Positions 26,957 to 36,901 of a stretch of 64,000 bases of DNA are shown here, piece after piece. A model generated the notes under the pieces. It worked only from the letters and a program-made list of their open reading frames with translations. It did no database searches and was not told the origin of the DNA. The position numbers and the translations under genes are program-made. How positions within the stretch are numbered: position 1 is the stretch's first letter; every line of letters starts with the position of its first letter. Source of the stretch: Burkholderiales bacterium (GTDB taxonomy: Bacteria > Pseudomonadota > Gammaproteobacteria > Burkholderiales > Burkholderiaceae_C); the NCBI GenBank assembly GCA_003963005.1, contig RXJW01000009.1, forward strand, positions 1 through 64,000, written 5' to 3'.

Positions 26957-27205
26957 GTGCAGCTCTACGTGTACTACCGCGTGGCGCCCGACCAGGCCGA
27001 ATCCGCGCTGGTCGCCTTCCGCAAGGTGCGGCTCGAAGCGCCCATCGAACTGCTGCAGCGCCCCGAGCCGGACGCCGAAGGCCGCTGGACCTGGATGGAG
27101 GTCTACCCCGAAGGCTGGACGCACCGCGAGCCCCAGGTGGCCGCCGCCATGGCCGCATGGATCGCGACCGAGCGCAAGGTCGAACGCTTCGAGATGCTGG
27201 GCTGA
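26957..27205 (+). CDS. DUF4936 family small protein
   Basis: 82 residues from a GTG start two bases after the ygfZ stop. The sequence MQLYVYYRVAPDQAESALVA, then WTWMEVYPEGW, resembles a ferredoxin-like alpha/beta fold and the DUF4936 family known mainly from Burkholderiales, next to ygfZ in related genomes. There is no signal peptide. The biochemical role is unknown; the conserved neighbourhood hints at a link to YgfZ or mltG but does not prove one. Confidence 0.75.
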   Translation: MQLYVYYRVAPDQAESALVAFRKVRLEAPIELLQRPEPDAEGRWTWMEVYPEGWTHREPQVAAAMAAWIATERKVERFEMLG

Positions 27206-27221
27206 CCCCCGCAGCCTGCGC

Positions 27222-28079
27222 TCAAAGGGCGCGCACCATCTCCACGTGGCCGATGCCGGCCTCCTCGAACGGCTCGCCGCGGCGCTGGAAGCCGGCGCGC
27301 AGGTAGAAGTTCTCGGCGGAGAGCTGGGCGTGCAGCAGCACTTCGCGGTAGCCCTGGCGCCGGGCCTCGGCCATCAGGGCGTCGAGCACCTGGCGGCCGA
27401 TCTGCGTGCCGCGCATCGTGCGCAGCACGGCCATGCGGCCGATCTTGGCCACGCCGGGCACATGCTCCAGCAGCCGGCCGGTGGCCAGCGGCACGCCGAA
27501 ATGGTTGCGCGCCAGCGCATGCAGGCAGGTGGCGTCGGCGCTGTCCCATTCCATGTCGGCCGGGATGTGCTGCTCCTCGACGAACACCTGCCGGCGGATC
27601 AGCGTCGCGGCCTCGCCCAGATCGCGCCACGTGCCCAGGGACACGTCCACGACGGGCTTGCCGGCCTCGAAGTCGTGGATGACCTGGCGCAGCGCGTCCG
27701 GCAGCCGCAGCGGCGTCTGCGTGGCGGGGTCGGCGAAGACGTAGATCATCTCGGCCTGCACGAGCATCTGCTCGCCATGGAACACGGCGGCGTCGACCAT
27801 CATCGAGCTGTTGCCGAACTCGCGCACCCGGATGCCTACGTCCAGGCGGTCGTCGTAGCGGGCCGAACCGCGGTAGTCGAGCGTCGCCCGGCGCACGTAG
27901 AGGTCACCGGACAGGGCCTTCATGGTGTCCTGGTAGGGCAGCGCCAGCGCCCGCCAGTAGCCGCTGATGGCGGTGTCCAGGTAGGTCAGGTAGTGCCCGT
28001 TGAACACGATGCCCTGGGCGTCGATCTCGGCCCAGCGCACACGCAGGGATTCACGGTGGCGGAAGTCGGTGCGTTTCAT
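27222..28079 (-). CDS. Fusion: YbgC/FadM-type acyl-CoA thioesterase + GNAT acetyltransferase
   Basis: 285 residues with two domains. Residues 1-135 are a 4HBT hot-dog thioesterase: SLRVRWAEIDAQGIVFNGHY with the catalytic Asp, then DYRGSARYDDRLDVGIRVRE. Residues 150-285 are a GNAT fold of the ElaA/YjcF kind: IRRQVFVEEQHIPADMEWD, the acetyl-CoA loop LRTMRGTQIGRQVLDALM, and SAENFYLRAGFQRRGE. Both active regions look intact. One half releases CoA from acyl-CoA and the other moves an acyl group to an amine, so they may share a CoA pool; the substrates are unknown. It overlaps the upstream esterase by 4 bases. Confidence 0.88.
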   Translation of the reverse strand: MKRTDFRHRESLRVRWAEIDAQGIVFNGHYLTYLDTAISGYWRALALPYQDTMKALSGDLYVRRATLDYRGSARYDDRLDVGIRVREFGNSSMMVDAAVFHGEQMLVQAEMIYVFADPATQTPLRLPDALRQVIHDFEAGKPVVDVSLGTWRDLGEAATLIRRQVFVEEQHIPADMEWDSADATCLHALARNHFGVPLATGRLLEHVPGVAKIGRMAVLRTMRGTQIGRQVLDALMAEARRQGYREVLLHAQLSAENFYLRAGFQRRGEPFEEAGIGHVEMVRAL

Positions 28080-29005
28080 GGGCGCAGATGCTCCTTGAGG
28101 GCCTGGGCACAGGCATTGAGCGCGGTCAAGGCTTCGGGCACCTGACGCCCCATCTTGATGAAGTCGTGCGTGACACCACGGAACAGCTCCAGCGTCACGG
28201 CAACGCCTGCCGCCCGCAGCGTATCTGCGTAGGCGATGCCCTCATCCACGAGAGGGTCGCACTCGGCCAGCACCAAGCAGGCCGGTGCCAGGCCGCTGTG
28301 GTCATCGGCCTGCAGCGGCGCGAACCGCCAGTCGTGGCGCTGGGCGCGGTCGATGTAGTGGTCGAAGAACCAGGCGATGCTCGCGGCGTCCAGCAGGAAG
28401 CCGTTGGCGAAGAACCTGTGCGACGGGCTGCTCGGCTCACTGGCGGTGCCGGGGGTGATCAATAGCTGCAGCGCCAGCGGCAGGCCGCGATCGCGGGCGA
28501 AGAAGGCAGCGCTGGCGGCGAGCGTGCCGCCGGCGCTGTCGCCGCCGACCGCGAGGCGATGGCCATCGAGGCCGAGCGACGCCGCATGATCGTGCAGCCA
28601 GGCCAGCGCCGCCCAGGCATCGTCCACCGCCGCCGGGAAGCGGTGCTCCGGGGCGAGGCGGTAGTCGAGCGCCAGCACGGCCGCGCCGCTGCGCAGCGCG
28701 AGCTGGCGGCACAGGCTGTCGTGCGTTTCCAGGTCGCCGATCGTGAAACCGCCACCGTGCAGGTAGAGCAGCACGGGCAGGCGTTCGGCGCTGGGCGAGT
28801 ACAGCCGCGCCGGGCGGCCGGCCACGTCGAGGTCCTCGATGCGCGGCAGCGGGGCACGCGGCAGGTCCAGGATCTCGGCGCCCATGCGGTAGGCGATGCG
28901 CGCCTCGCGCGGCGTGAGGCTGTGAAACGGGGGCCGGTTGGCGCGGTGGATGCGTTCGAGCACCCCGGCCATGCGCGGCGTCAGGAGTTGGGTGGGGGAT
29001 GTCAT
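28076..29005 (-). CDS. Alpha/beta hydrolase, hormone-sensitive-lipase family esterase
   Basis: 309 residues. The oxyanion motif is LYLHGGGFTIGD, the nucleophile is in GDSAGGTLAAS, the acid in ECDPLVDEGIAYAD, and the His in FRGVTHDFIKMG, the complete HSL (family IV) set. It hydrolyses short-chain esters, probably in the cytoplasm, as no signal peptide is present. ATG 29005 overlaps the stop of the S10 gene (ATGA), and the stop overlaps the next start, so the three genes are translationally coupled. An upstream in-frame ATG would overlap the S10 gene further and is disfavoured. Confidence 0.92.
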   Translation of the reverse strand: MTSPTQLLTPRMAGVLERIHRANRPPFHSLTPREARIAYRMGAEILDLPRAPLPRIEDLDVAGRPARLYSPSAERLPVLLYLHGGGFTIGDLETHDSLCRQLALRSGAAVLALDYRLAPEHRFPAAVDDAWAALAWLHDHAASLGLDGHRLAVGGDSAGGTLAASAAFFARDRGLPLALQLLITPGTASEPSSPSHRFFANGFLLDAASIAWFFDHYIDRAQRHDWRFAPLQADDHSGLAPACLVLAECDPLVDEGIAYADTLRAAGVAVTLELFRGVTHDFIKMGRQVPEALTALNACAQALKEHLRP

Positions 29006-30708
29006 CGAACGCGCATTGTCGGCGGCACCCACGGGTCACGCAGCGGCGCCTGCACGGCAGGCTCCTGGGTGGGTGGGACGCTGCCGGGGCGCTGCGGCGT
29101 GCCGGCCCGGTCCACGGCCACCACCGGGCGGCTGGCCAGGGCGCGGCGCTCGGGGCCCAGGTCGGCCGCGGCACGCAGCGCCAGCGTGTTCGCGTAGAAG
29201 GCCTTGAGATCGGCGAGCTGCGCGGCGCGTGTCGCGTCGTCCAGGTAGCTCATGTGCCCGCCGGCGTAGTTGCGCACCTTCACGCGCGTCGCATCCACCC
29301 GGGCCAGGTCGGTTTCGGTCAGGTGAAACGGCGTGGCGAGGTCGTGGTAGCCGCTCACCGCCAGCACGCGAAGGCGCGGGTTCTGCGCGAGCGCCGCAGC
29401 GAGGTCGGGGACGGTGTCGGGCAACGCGCGGCCCGCGTGGCGGAAGTCCCAGGAGCTGATCGCATTGCTCAGCACGACATAGGTTGATGCGTTGCGGTAG
29501 CCGAGTTGGTCCCGCAGGTGCGTGACGATGCCGCTGGCGAAGCTGTCGTTGATCCAGGTGCTCGACACATCACCGTCGGCCGTCAGCGCACTGCCGATAG
29601 CCGCTTTCATCCGGCCATCGTAGCGGCCAAGCTGCTGCCCGGGCAGCAGCCGCACGCGGAAATCATCGGCCGGGATGTTCAGGCTGGCCTGCCATTGCGA
29701 GGCAGGCAGGCCGGTCAGGTCAGCCAAGGGCTGCCACAGGGCCGGTGCGGCCTGGCCGCTGCCCAGCCAGGCGCGCAGTGCGGGTGCATAGACCTGGTCG
29801 GCATAACTCCGGGCCTGGACGGCCCAGGCGCCGAGGTCGGTGGGTACGGGCTGGGTCAGGCGATGGAAGGCACCGACCGCGGCATAACTCGGCAGATAGC
29901 CGGCACAGGCATCACCGCTCGTGATGCCGCAGTTGCTGTTGTAGTCCAGGGCGGGCGACTGCAGCACAAGGCCGTCCAGCATCACACCGGCTTCCTGGAG
30001 CCGCCGCGCGAGCACGGCGGTGCGCGGACCGCCGTAGCTTTCGCCATAGAGGACCTTGGGCGAGGCACCGCGGTTGTTGACGGCCAGGTAGCGCTGGATG
30101 AAGTCGCGGAACAGCGCGGCATCGGCATCCACGCCCCAGAAGCTGCGGTTGGTGAACGGGGCGATGGCCTGCGAGTAGCCGGTACCGACCGCGTTGATGA
30201 ACACCAGGTCGCTCTGGCCGAGCAGGTGCTCGGCGTTGTCCACCATCGGGAAGGGGCGGGCCGCGGTGGTGTCGGGTGCGTGGGTCACGAGCCGTTTCGG
30301 CCCGAAGCTGCCGAGTTGCAGCCACACCGAGGCCGAGCCCGGACCGCCGTTGTAGAAAAAGGTCACGGGGCGCGTGGCCACATCAGCGCCGGGCAGCGTG
30401 TAGGCCACGTAGAACACCGAGGCCTCGGCCGCACCAGCCGGGTCGCGCGCGATCAAGTGGCCGGCCGTGGCCGTGTAGGCGAGCGTGGCGCCGTTGACGG
30501 TCAGCGTCTGCGAGCTGACGGCAGCCGCCTCGACAGCGCCCGGCAGCGCGGCGTCGGGCGCCGACGAATAGACGGTGGTGTCGGTCAGGCCCGGCGCGTT
30601 GTCGACCGGTACGGTCGGCGCAGGCGAGGCGCCACCGCCCCCTCCCCCGCCGCCTCCACAGGCCACCAGGGCAAGGCTCGCCAGGCACATCAGGAGAGTC
30701 GCACGCAT
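29002..30708 (-). CDS. S10 serine-carboxypeptidase-like lipoprotein
   Basis: 568 residues. A lipoprotein signal with LALVAC (Cys17) is followed by nine glycines in a row, then a Pro/Thr linker. The S10 fold has the oxyanion segment TFFYNGGPGSAS, nucleophile Ser224 in YGESYGGPRT, Asp456 in VSGYHDLATPF and His485 in YAGGHMSYLD. Such enzymes release C-terminal residues from peptides at the cell envelope. The order S10 lipoprotein, esterase, thioesterase-GNAT suggests processing of an acylated or esterified peptide, which is inference only. Confidence 0.9.
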   Translation of the reverse strand: MRATLLMCLASLALVACGGGGGGGGGASPAPTVPVDNAPGLTDTTVYSSAPDAALPGAVEAAAVSSQTLTVNGATLAYTATAGHLIARDPAGAAEASVFYVAYTLPGADVATRPVTFFYNGGPGSASVWLQLGSFGPKRLVTHAPDTTAARPFPMVDNAEHLLGQSDLVFINAVGTGYSQAIAPFTNRSFWGVDADAALFRDFIQRYLAVNNRGASPKVLYGESYGGPRTAVLARRLQEAGVMLDGLVLQSPALDYNSNCGITSGDACAGYLPSYAAVGAFHRLTQPVPTDLGAWAVQARSYADQVYAPALRAWLGSGQAAPALWQPLADLTGLPASQWQASLNIPADDFRVRLLPGQQLGRYDGRMKAAIGSALTADGDVSSTWINDSFASGIVTHLRDQLGYRNASTYVVLSNAISSWDFRHAGRALPDTVPDLAAALAQNPRLRVLAVSGYHDLATPFHLTETDLARVDATRVKVRNYAGGHMSYLDDATRAAQLADLKAFYANTLALRAAADLGPERRALASRPVVAVDRAGTPQRPGSVPPTQEPAVQAPLRDPWVPPTMRVR

Positions 30709-30767
30709 GACGGCGAGTCTAAACAGCGCGCACTACCATGGCCAAAGACACAGCGCGGAGCACACCC

Positions 30768-31907
30768 ATGGCCCAGATCCTCTACCTGACCCGCATCGAG
30801 CTGGACTTCGGCGCCAGCCGCCTGCTACCGGCCGAGTGCGAGCGCATCGGCATCCGCCGCCCGCTGGTCGTCACCGATGCAGGCGTGCGCGCCGCGGGCG
30901 TGCTGGACGAAGCCCTGGCCGCCTTCACCACGCCGCCGCCCATCTTCGACCAGACACCCGCCAACCCGACAGAAGCGGCCGTGCGGCTGGCCGTGCAGGC
31001 CTGCGAGGCCGGCGGCTGCGACGGGCTGATCGCCATCGGCGGCGGCTCGAGCATGGATCTCGCCAAGGGCGTGGCCATTGCGGCCACGCACGAGGGGCCG
31101 CTCAAGCGCTGGGCCACGATCGAGGGCGGTGCGGTCAACATCAGCTCGCGCGTGCTGCCGCTGATTGCCGTGCCGACCACCGCCGGCACCGGCAGCGAGG
31201 TGGCGCGGGGCGCCATCATCATCGTGGACGACGGCCGCAAGCTGGGCTTTCACAACTGGGAGCTGCTGCCCAAGGCGGCGATCTGCGATCCGGCGCTGAC
31301 GCTCAAGCTGCCGCCCGGCCTCACCGCCGCGACCGGCATGGACGCCATCGCCCACTGCATCGAGACCTTCCTGGCCCCGGCCTTCAACCCGCCGGCGGAC
31401 GGCATTGCGCTGGAGGGGCTGCGCCGGGGCTGGGCCGCCATCGAGCGCGCCACGCGTGATGGCCAGGACCGCGACGCCCGCATGGACATGATGTGCGCCA
31501 GCTTGCACGGTGCCATGGCCTTCCAGAAGGGCCTGGGCGCGGTGCATTCGCTCAGCCATGCGCTGGGCGGGCTGAACCCGCGCCTGCACCACGGCACCTT
31601 GAATGCCGTGTTCCTGCCGGCCGTCATCCGGTTCAATGCGGACGCCGACAGCGTGCGGCGAGACCGCCGCATCGAGCGCCTGGCGCAAGCCATGGACCTG
31701 ACCGGCCGGGACGCCGATGCCGTCGCCGATGCCATCACGGCCATGAACGCGCGGCTGGGCCTGCCAGCCGGCCTGGCGGCGATGGGCGTCGGGGCCGAGC
31801 TGGACGGCGCCATCATCGACCGGGCGCTGCTCGACCACTGTCACAAGACCAATCCGCGCCTGGCCACGCCTGACGACTACGCGGCGCTGCTGGCGGCCTC
31901 CCGGTAG
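30768..31907 (+). CDS. Iron-containing (group III) alcohol dehydrogenase
   Basis: 379 residues from ATG 30768, preceded by GGAG; an in-frame ATG at 30738 lacks a site. The NAD-binding GLIAIGGGSSMDLAKGVAI and PTTAGTGSEVARGAII segments are typical. Metal ligands are the Asp and His of the AICDPAL/ATGMDAIAHCIETF region, with further His in AVHSLSHALGGLNPRLHHGT. It likely oxidises a hydroxy acid or reduces an aldehyde; maleylacetate reductase or 4-hydroxybutyrate dehydrogenase are possible close relatives. Divergent from the S10 operon. Confidence 0.9.
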   Translation: MAQILYLTRIELDFGASRLLPAECERIGIRRPLVVTDAGVRAAGVLDEALAAFTTPPPIFDQTPANPTEAAVRLAVQACEAGGCDGLIAIGGGSSMDLAKGVAIAATHEGPLKRWATIEGGAVNISSRVLPLIAVPTTAGTGSEVARGAIIIVDDGRKLGFHNWELLPKAAICDPALTLKLPPGLTAATGMDAIAHCIETFLAPAFNPPADGIALEGLRRGWAAIERATRDGQDRDARMDMMCASLHGAMAFQKGLGAVHSLSHALGGLNPRLHHGTLNAVFLPAVIRFNADADSVRRDRRIERLAQAMDLTGRDADAVADAITAMNARLGLPAGLAAMGVGAELDGAIIDRALLDHCHKTNPRLATPDDYAALLAASR

Positions 31908-32060
31908 GAGGCGCCGCGGGCCGCGGGCCGGCGTGATCACTTTCATTTGCGGTCCCCGTGACCGATGTCCCAGTCTGCGCACCGAACCCGACATCTGGGC
32001 GGACTAGCATCGTCGGCGGGCTCGGCCCTGCCTCATGCATTCACAAGAACTGGAGACCCC

Positions 32061-33611
32061 ATGATCAAGCTATCCATCGGCAAACGGCTGGGCGCCGGCT
32101 TTGCGTTGGTGCTGGCCCTGGCCGGCTGCGTGATCGCCCTGGCGTCCTGGCGGCTGGAGAGCACGGCGGCAGCCACTCGTCAAATGATGGCGGAACCGCT
32201 CGCCAAGGAACGGCTCATTTCGGACTGGAGCCGCAACATCAGTGCCGGCGTGCGCCGCACGATGGCGATCGCCAAGAGCTCGGACGCGTCGCTCGTCGAG
32301 CTTTTCAAGGAAGACCAGGCGCTGTCCACCAAGACCTCCGGCGAGATGCAGGAGAAGCTGAAGGCGCTGATCCGCTCGCCCGAGGAGCAGGCCCTGTTCG
32401 ATGCGGTGGGCGCCGCGCGCAAGGTCTACCTCGAAGCGCGCGACAAGATCGTGCAACTGAAGAAGGACGGCCAGGCCGAGGAGGCGGACAAGCTCTTCAC
32501 GGACGCCTTCGCACCTGCCGCCAAGGTCTACCTCGCCCGCATGGATGAATTCCTCGTCCACCAGCGCAAGGACATCGACGCCACGGCGGCCGGCATCGAC
32601 GCCGCCAACGGCAGCGGGCGCATGCTGCTGCTCGGCTTCGGCCTGCTGATGCTGGTGCTGGGCGCCGGAGCGGCCTGGCAGATCACGCGCAGCATCACCG
32701 TGCCGCTGGCTGCGGCCAACGAACTGGCGGAGCGCGTGGCGGATGGCAACCTGATGCGCTCCGGCCAGGGCATGGTCGCGCGGGATGACGAGATCGGCCA
32801 GTTGCAGACCACGCTGCGGCGCATGCGCGAGACGCTGGCCCAGACGATCGGCAGCATCCGCGATTCGGCGGAGTCGATCGGCACGGCGTCCAACGAAATT
32901 GCCAGCGGCAACCACGACCTGAGCGCGCGCACCGAGAAGGCCGCCTCCAGCCTGGAACAGACGGCCAGCGCCATGGAAGAGCTGACGGGCACCGTGCAGC
33001 ACTCGGCCGCCTCGGCCGGCCAGGCCAACCAGCTCGCGGTGTCAGCCGCCAGCGTCGCGCAACGTGGCGGTGAGGTCGTGGCCCAGGTGGTGCACACGAT
33101 GGACGAGATCAACGCCAGCTCGCGCAAGATCGCCGACATCATCGGCGTGATCGACGGGATCGCGTTCCAGACCAATATCCTCGCGCTGAATGCCGCGGTG
33201 GAGGCGGCGCGCGCGGGCGAACAGGGTCGCGGCTTTGCCGTGGTGGCCGGCGAAGTGCGCTCCCTGGCGGGCCGCTCGGCCGACGCCGCCAAGGAAATCA
33301 AGAGCCTGATCGGCAGCAGCGTGGAGCGGGTGGAAGCGGGCGCACGGCTGGTGTCGGAGGCCGGCAAGACGATGGACGAGCTGGTCGGCGCCGTTCAGCG
33401 GGTGAAGGACATCATGGGCGAGATCACGACCGCCACGGCCGAGCAGTCCGACGGCATCGCACAGGTCAACATCGCCATCGCCCAGCTCGACCAGGTCACG
33501 CAGCAGAACGCAGCGCTGGTGGAGGAGTCGACCGCCGCCGCCGAAAGCCTGCGCGAACAGGCGGTGGCGCTCAACAGCGCGGTGGGCACCTTCCAGGTGG
33601 CGCGCCGCTGA
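32061..33611 (+). CDS. Methyl-accepting chemotaxis protein
   Basis: 516 residues from ATG 32061 with GGAG. TM1 (about 10-30), a periplasmic four-helix-bundle sensor (4HB_MCP type, about 35-190), TM2 (about 191-215), HAMP, then a signalling domain. Its tip is [20 protein letters not shown] followed by [20 protein letters not shown]. There is no NWETF-like CheR/CheB tether; the end is VGTFQVARR. Short-tail receptors like this are numerous in Burkholderiales. The ligand is unknown. The 153 bases before it carry no recognisable sigma-28 promoter. Confidence 0.95.
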   Translation: MIKLSIGKRLGAGFALVLALAGCVIALASWRLESTAAATRQMMAEPLAKERLISDWSRNISAGVRRTMAIAKSSDASLVELFKEDQALSTKTSGEMQEKLKALIRSPEEQALFDAVGAARKVYLEARDKIVQLKKDGQAEEADKLFTDAFAPAAKVYLARMDEFLVHQRKDIDATAAGIDAANGSGRMLLLGFGLLMLVLGAGAAWQITRSITVPLAAANELAERVADGNLMRSGQGMVARDDEIGQLQTTLRRMRETLAQTIGSIRDSAESIGTASNEIASGNHDLSARTEKAASSLEQTASAMEELTGTVQHSAASAGQANQLAVSAASVAQRGGEVVAQVVHTMDEINASSRKIADIIGVIDGIAFQTNILALNAAVEAARAGEQGRGFAVVAGEVRSLAGRSADAAKEIKSLIGSSVERVEAGARLVSEAGKTMDELVGAVQRVKDIMGEITTATAEQSDGIAQVNIAIAQLDQVTQQNAALVEESTAAAESLREQAVALNSAVGTFQVARR

Positions 33612-33625
33612 CGCGCGGGCCGCGC

Positions 33626-34459
33626 TCAGCTTCCGCCGCCGCCACAGCCACTGCCGCCGCAACTGCTGCCGCCGCAGTCGCCACTGCTGCCCCCATCGCA
33701 GCTGCCGCCGTCCGACGCGGCCACGCCGCTACCGCAGCTGCTGCCGCCAGACGAGGCCTGCTGGCGGCGCCAGGCCTGCAGTTCCGCCTCGGCGAGCAGG
33801 CCCATGCCGACGAGGGCGCTGCCCGCCACCGCTGCATGGAGCACGCCGCTGCCCTGCGTGCGGCCGAAACCATCGATGTCACGATGCACGAGCCCCGGGC
33901 GCTCGAAGCGGTAGGCCCAGCCGGTCGGCACGGCCAGCATGCCGTCCAGTGCGAACACGAGCGGCAGCCGCGGCCCGAGCGGGCTCAGGCCTTCACTGCT
34001 GCAGGCACCCACCCAGGTGCGGGCCAGGCAATCGTCCAGCGGCGCGCCCAGTGCCGCCGCCTCGCGGTGCGGCACTGCCAGGTCGAAGTAGCGCTGCTGC
34101 CAGGCCGCCAGGCTGGCCGGATCCGTCGCCAGCCACACGTGCCACACCGAATCGGCCGCCTTGCTCGGCAACGCGCAGGCGCCGTGGGACTGCTGCAGCC
34201 GGCATGCCTCGAAGAACTGAGCCAGCGCCAGCGAACACCGCAACCAGGCGTCGTCGTCGACCCGCAGGCCCGGGCACTCGTCGGGGGCCTGCTGCGCCCA
34301 GGCCGCCCGCACGCTGGCCGGAATCTCCGTCGCCGCCGCGGTGGCCGGCGGGCAGCGGCGCAGCAGCGCAGGCCGCTCGCGCGCATGGCGCCGTTCGCGC
34401 CACCAGGCGCCGACGCGCTGGGGCAAGCTCTGTGGGGTCGTGTGTGACGGGGTGTCCAT
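33626..34459 (-). CDS. Uncharacterised protein with Cys/Gly/Ser-rich C-terminal tail
   Basis: 277 residues. Residues 60-235 form a globular region with many cysteines (62, 75, 86, 95, 144, 153) and a WH motif in PSKAADSVWHVWLATDPA, recalling glycine-rich-domain proteins that place a conserved W-H pair here. Residues 237-277 are almost only Gly, Ser and Cys with cysteines at 242, 254, 262, 267 and 272. A short hydrophobic stretch (AAVAGSALVGMGLLAEA) precedes the tail. No signal peptide is present from ATG 34459. Function unknown; the tail could bind metal or be a modification or secretion substrate. Confidence 0.7.
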   Translation of the reverse strand: MDTPSHTTPQSLPQRVGAWWRERRHARERPALLRRCPPATAAATEIPASVRAAWAQQAPDECPGLRVDDDAWLRCSLALAQFFEACRLQQSHGACALPSKAADSVWHVWLATDPASLAAWQQRYFDLAVPHREAAALGAPLDDCLARTWVGACSSEGLSPLGPRLPLVFALDGMLAVPTGWAYRFERPGLVHRDIDGFGRTQGSGVLHAAVAGSALVGMGLLAEAELQAWRRQQASSGGSSCGSGVAASDGGSCDGGSSGDCGGSSCGGSGCGGGGS

Positions 34460-34501
34460 GGCGCCATCCTGTGACCGGAGTATGGCGCGCCCATGACGGG
34501 C

Positions 34502-34526
34502 AAAAAAAGACCCGCCGAGGCGGGTC
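34502..34526 (-). terminator. Rho-independent terminator after aceA
   Basis: On the minus strand GACCCGCC, a short CTC-type loop and GGCGGGTC form an 8-base stem followed by seven T. It lies 44 bases past the aceA stop and separates aceA from the Cys-tail gene. Confidence 0.9.
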
Positions 34527-34569
34527 GTGAAAGTCAGGCCTTGAGTCTGACTGTGATTGCTCGGAAGGC

Positions 34570-35868
<1,299 letters not shown>

Positions 35869-35943
35869 GCAGAACTCCTTGGCAAGAACGTTGAAAACCG
35901 ATGACTCAAATCTAGGGCCTGAGCCTCCGTGACGCAAGCGAAA

Positions 35944-36012
35944 GTCTTATACAAGACAAAAATCTTTGTCTTTCAAAATCAATCACTTACTAGATTCATG
36001 TCAAATCATGAA
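35944..36012. promoter_or_regulatory. Palindrome cluster upstream of aceA
   Basis: In an AT-rich island, GTCTT-ATAC-AAGAC (35944-35957) shares its right half with AAGACAAA-AATC-TTTGTCTT (35953-35972), so three half-sites of GTCTT/AAGAC sit in 29 bases. A third palindrome, TTCATG-TCAAAT-CATGAA, is at 35995-36012. The group lies 76-144 bases before aceA and 130-200 before the divergent GNAT gene. Overlapping dyads like these are typical repressor or activator sites; the regulator is not identified (ScfR/RamB or IclR types control aceA elsewhere). Confidence 0.6.
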
Positions 36013-36144
36013 ACTCGATTCTCCATAATGAGAAATCTTGCGGCAGTGCAGCAAGGTCGGCTTTCACGATCTGAAATGTGACTTTCGAATCGTGAGAACG
36101 GCGCCGCCAGAATCCGCGCTCCCGCACTTTTGCCCCAGCGCCTG

Positions 36145-36696
36145 ATGTCCGTCCTGCTGACCCCACGCCTGCGCCTCGAACCGCTGGACGACGTCCACTT
36201 CGACGGCCTGTACCGCCTCAACCGCGACCCCGTCGTCATGCGCTACATCACCGGCCGCCCCGACACCCTGGTCGACACCCGTTCGATGATCGAGCGCGTC
36301 AAGGCCCGCTGGGCGGAGTTCGGCTACTCCTGGTGGGCGTTCATCCGTCGGGAGGATGGCGATCTGATCGGCAGCGGCTGCATCCAGCACCTCAACCGCG
36401 ACCCGGCCGGCCCGCTGGAGACCGGCTGGCGGCTGCGCCAGGACGTCTGGGGCCAGGGCTACGCGAGTGAAGCCGCCCGCCACATGGTGGGCTGGGCGTT
36501 CGACAGCCTCAAGCCCGACCTGATCTGCGCCGTCTGCCAGCCTCCGAACACCGCCTCGGCCGCCGTCATGGAGCGGCTGGGCATGACCTACACCGGCCTG
36601 GGCCGCTGGTACGACATGGAGTGCAAGCGCTACGACGTCACCGCCGCGCAATGGGCGGAAAGCCCTGCCCGCGAGCGCTACAGCGCTGAGGCATAG
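36145..36696 (+). CDS. GNAT acetyltransferase, RimJ/RimL type
   Basis: 183 residues from ATG 36145 (a TTG at 36130 is possible). It reads as an Acetyltransf_3 domain: LLTPRLRLEPLDDVHFDGLY, WWAFIRREDGDLIGSGCI, the acetyl-CoA loop TGWRLRQDVWGQGYASEAAR, and VCQPPNTASAAVMERLGMTY followed by TGLGRWYDMECKRYDV. It probably acetylates an amine or protein N-terminus; the substrate is unknown. Divergent from aceA across the palindrome cluster, with a weak ribosome-binding site. Confidence 0.88.
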   Translation: MSVLLTPRLRLEPLDDVHFDGLYRLNRDPVVMRYITGRPDTLVDTRSMIERVKARWAEFGYSWWAFIRREDGDLIGSGCIQHLNRDPAGPLETGWRLRQDVWGQGYASEAARHMVGWAFDSLKPDLICAVCQPPNTASAAVMERLGMTYTGLGRWYDMECKRYDVTAAQWAESPARERYSAEA

Positions 36697-36732
36697 TTCC
36701 AGGTCAATCTTTTCACCTTGCAAGGAGGACTC

Positions 36733-36879
36733 ATGGCCAACACCGAACAACGCGGCAACAAGATGACGAAGAAGCCCAAGAAGGATGCCCCTCAGGGCAA
36801 GACGGCGGGCTCCGACCGCCCGGTGGCGCCGATGACCGCGGTCATCCCGAAGGGCAAGGAAGCCAAGAAGGCCAAGTGA
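36733..36879 (+). CDS. 48-residue Lys-rich protein
   Basis: A short gene with a strong AAGGAGGA site 5 bases before ATG 36733 and stop TGA 36877-36879. It begins MANTEQRGNKMTKKPKKDAP and ends PKGKEAKKAK; about a quarter of residues are lysine. It has no hydrophobic segment and is probably disordered and cytosolic. The ideal ribosome-binding site and clean codon use argue that it is real. It may bind nucleic acid or ribosomes, but no family is recognised. It lies in the gap between the GNAT gene and marC. Confidence 0.65.
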   Translation: MANTEQRGNKMTKKPKKDAPQGKTAGSDRPVAPMTAVIPKGKEAKKAK

Positions 36880-36901
36880 CCCGCACGTCGGCGGGTGGGG
36901 C

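Noticed and set aside
31908..32060. Flagellar sigma-28 promoter before the chemoreceptor
   Set aside because: A GACCGATG stretch resembles the -10, but no TAAA-like -35 is found at the correct distance.
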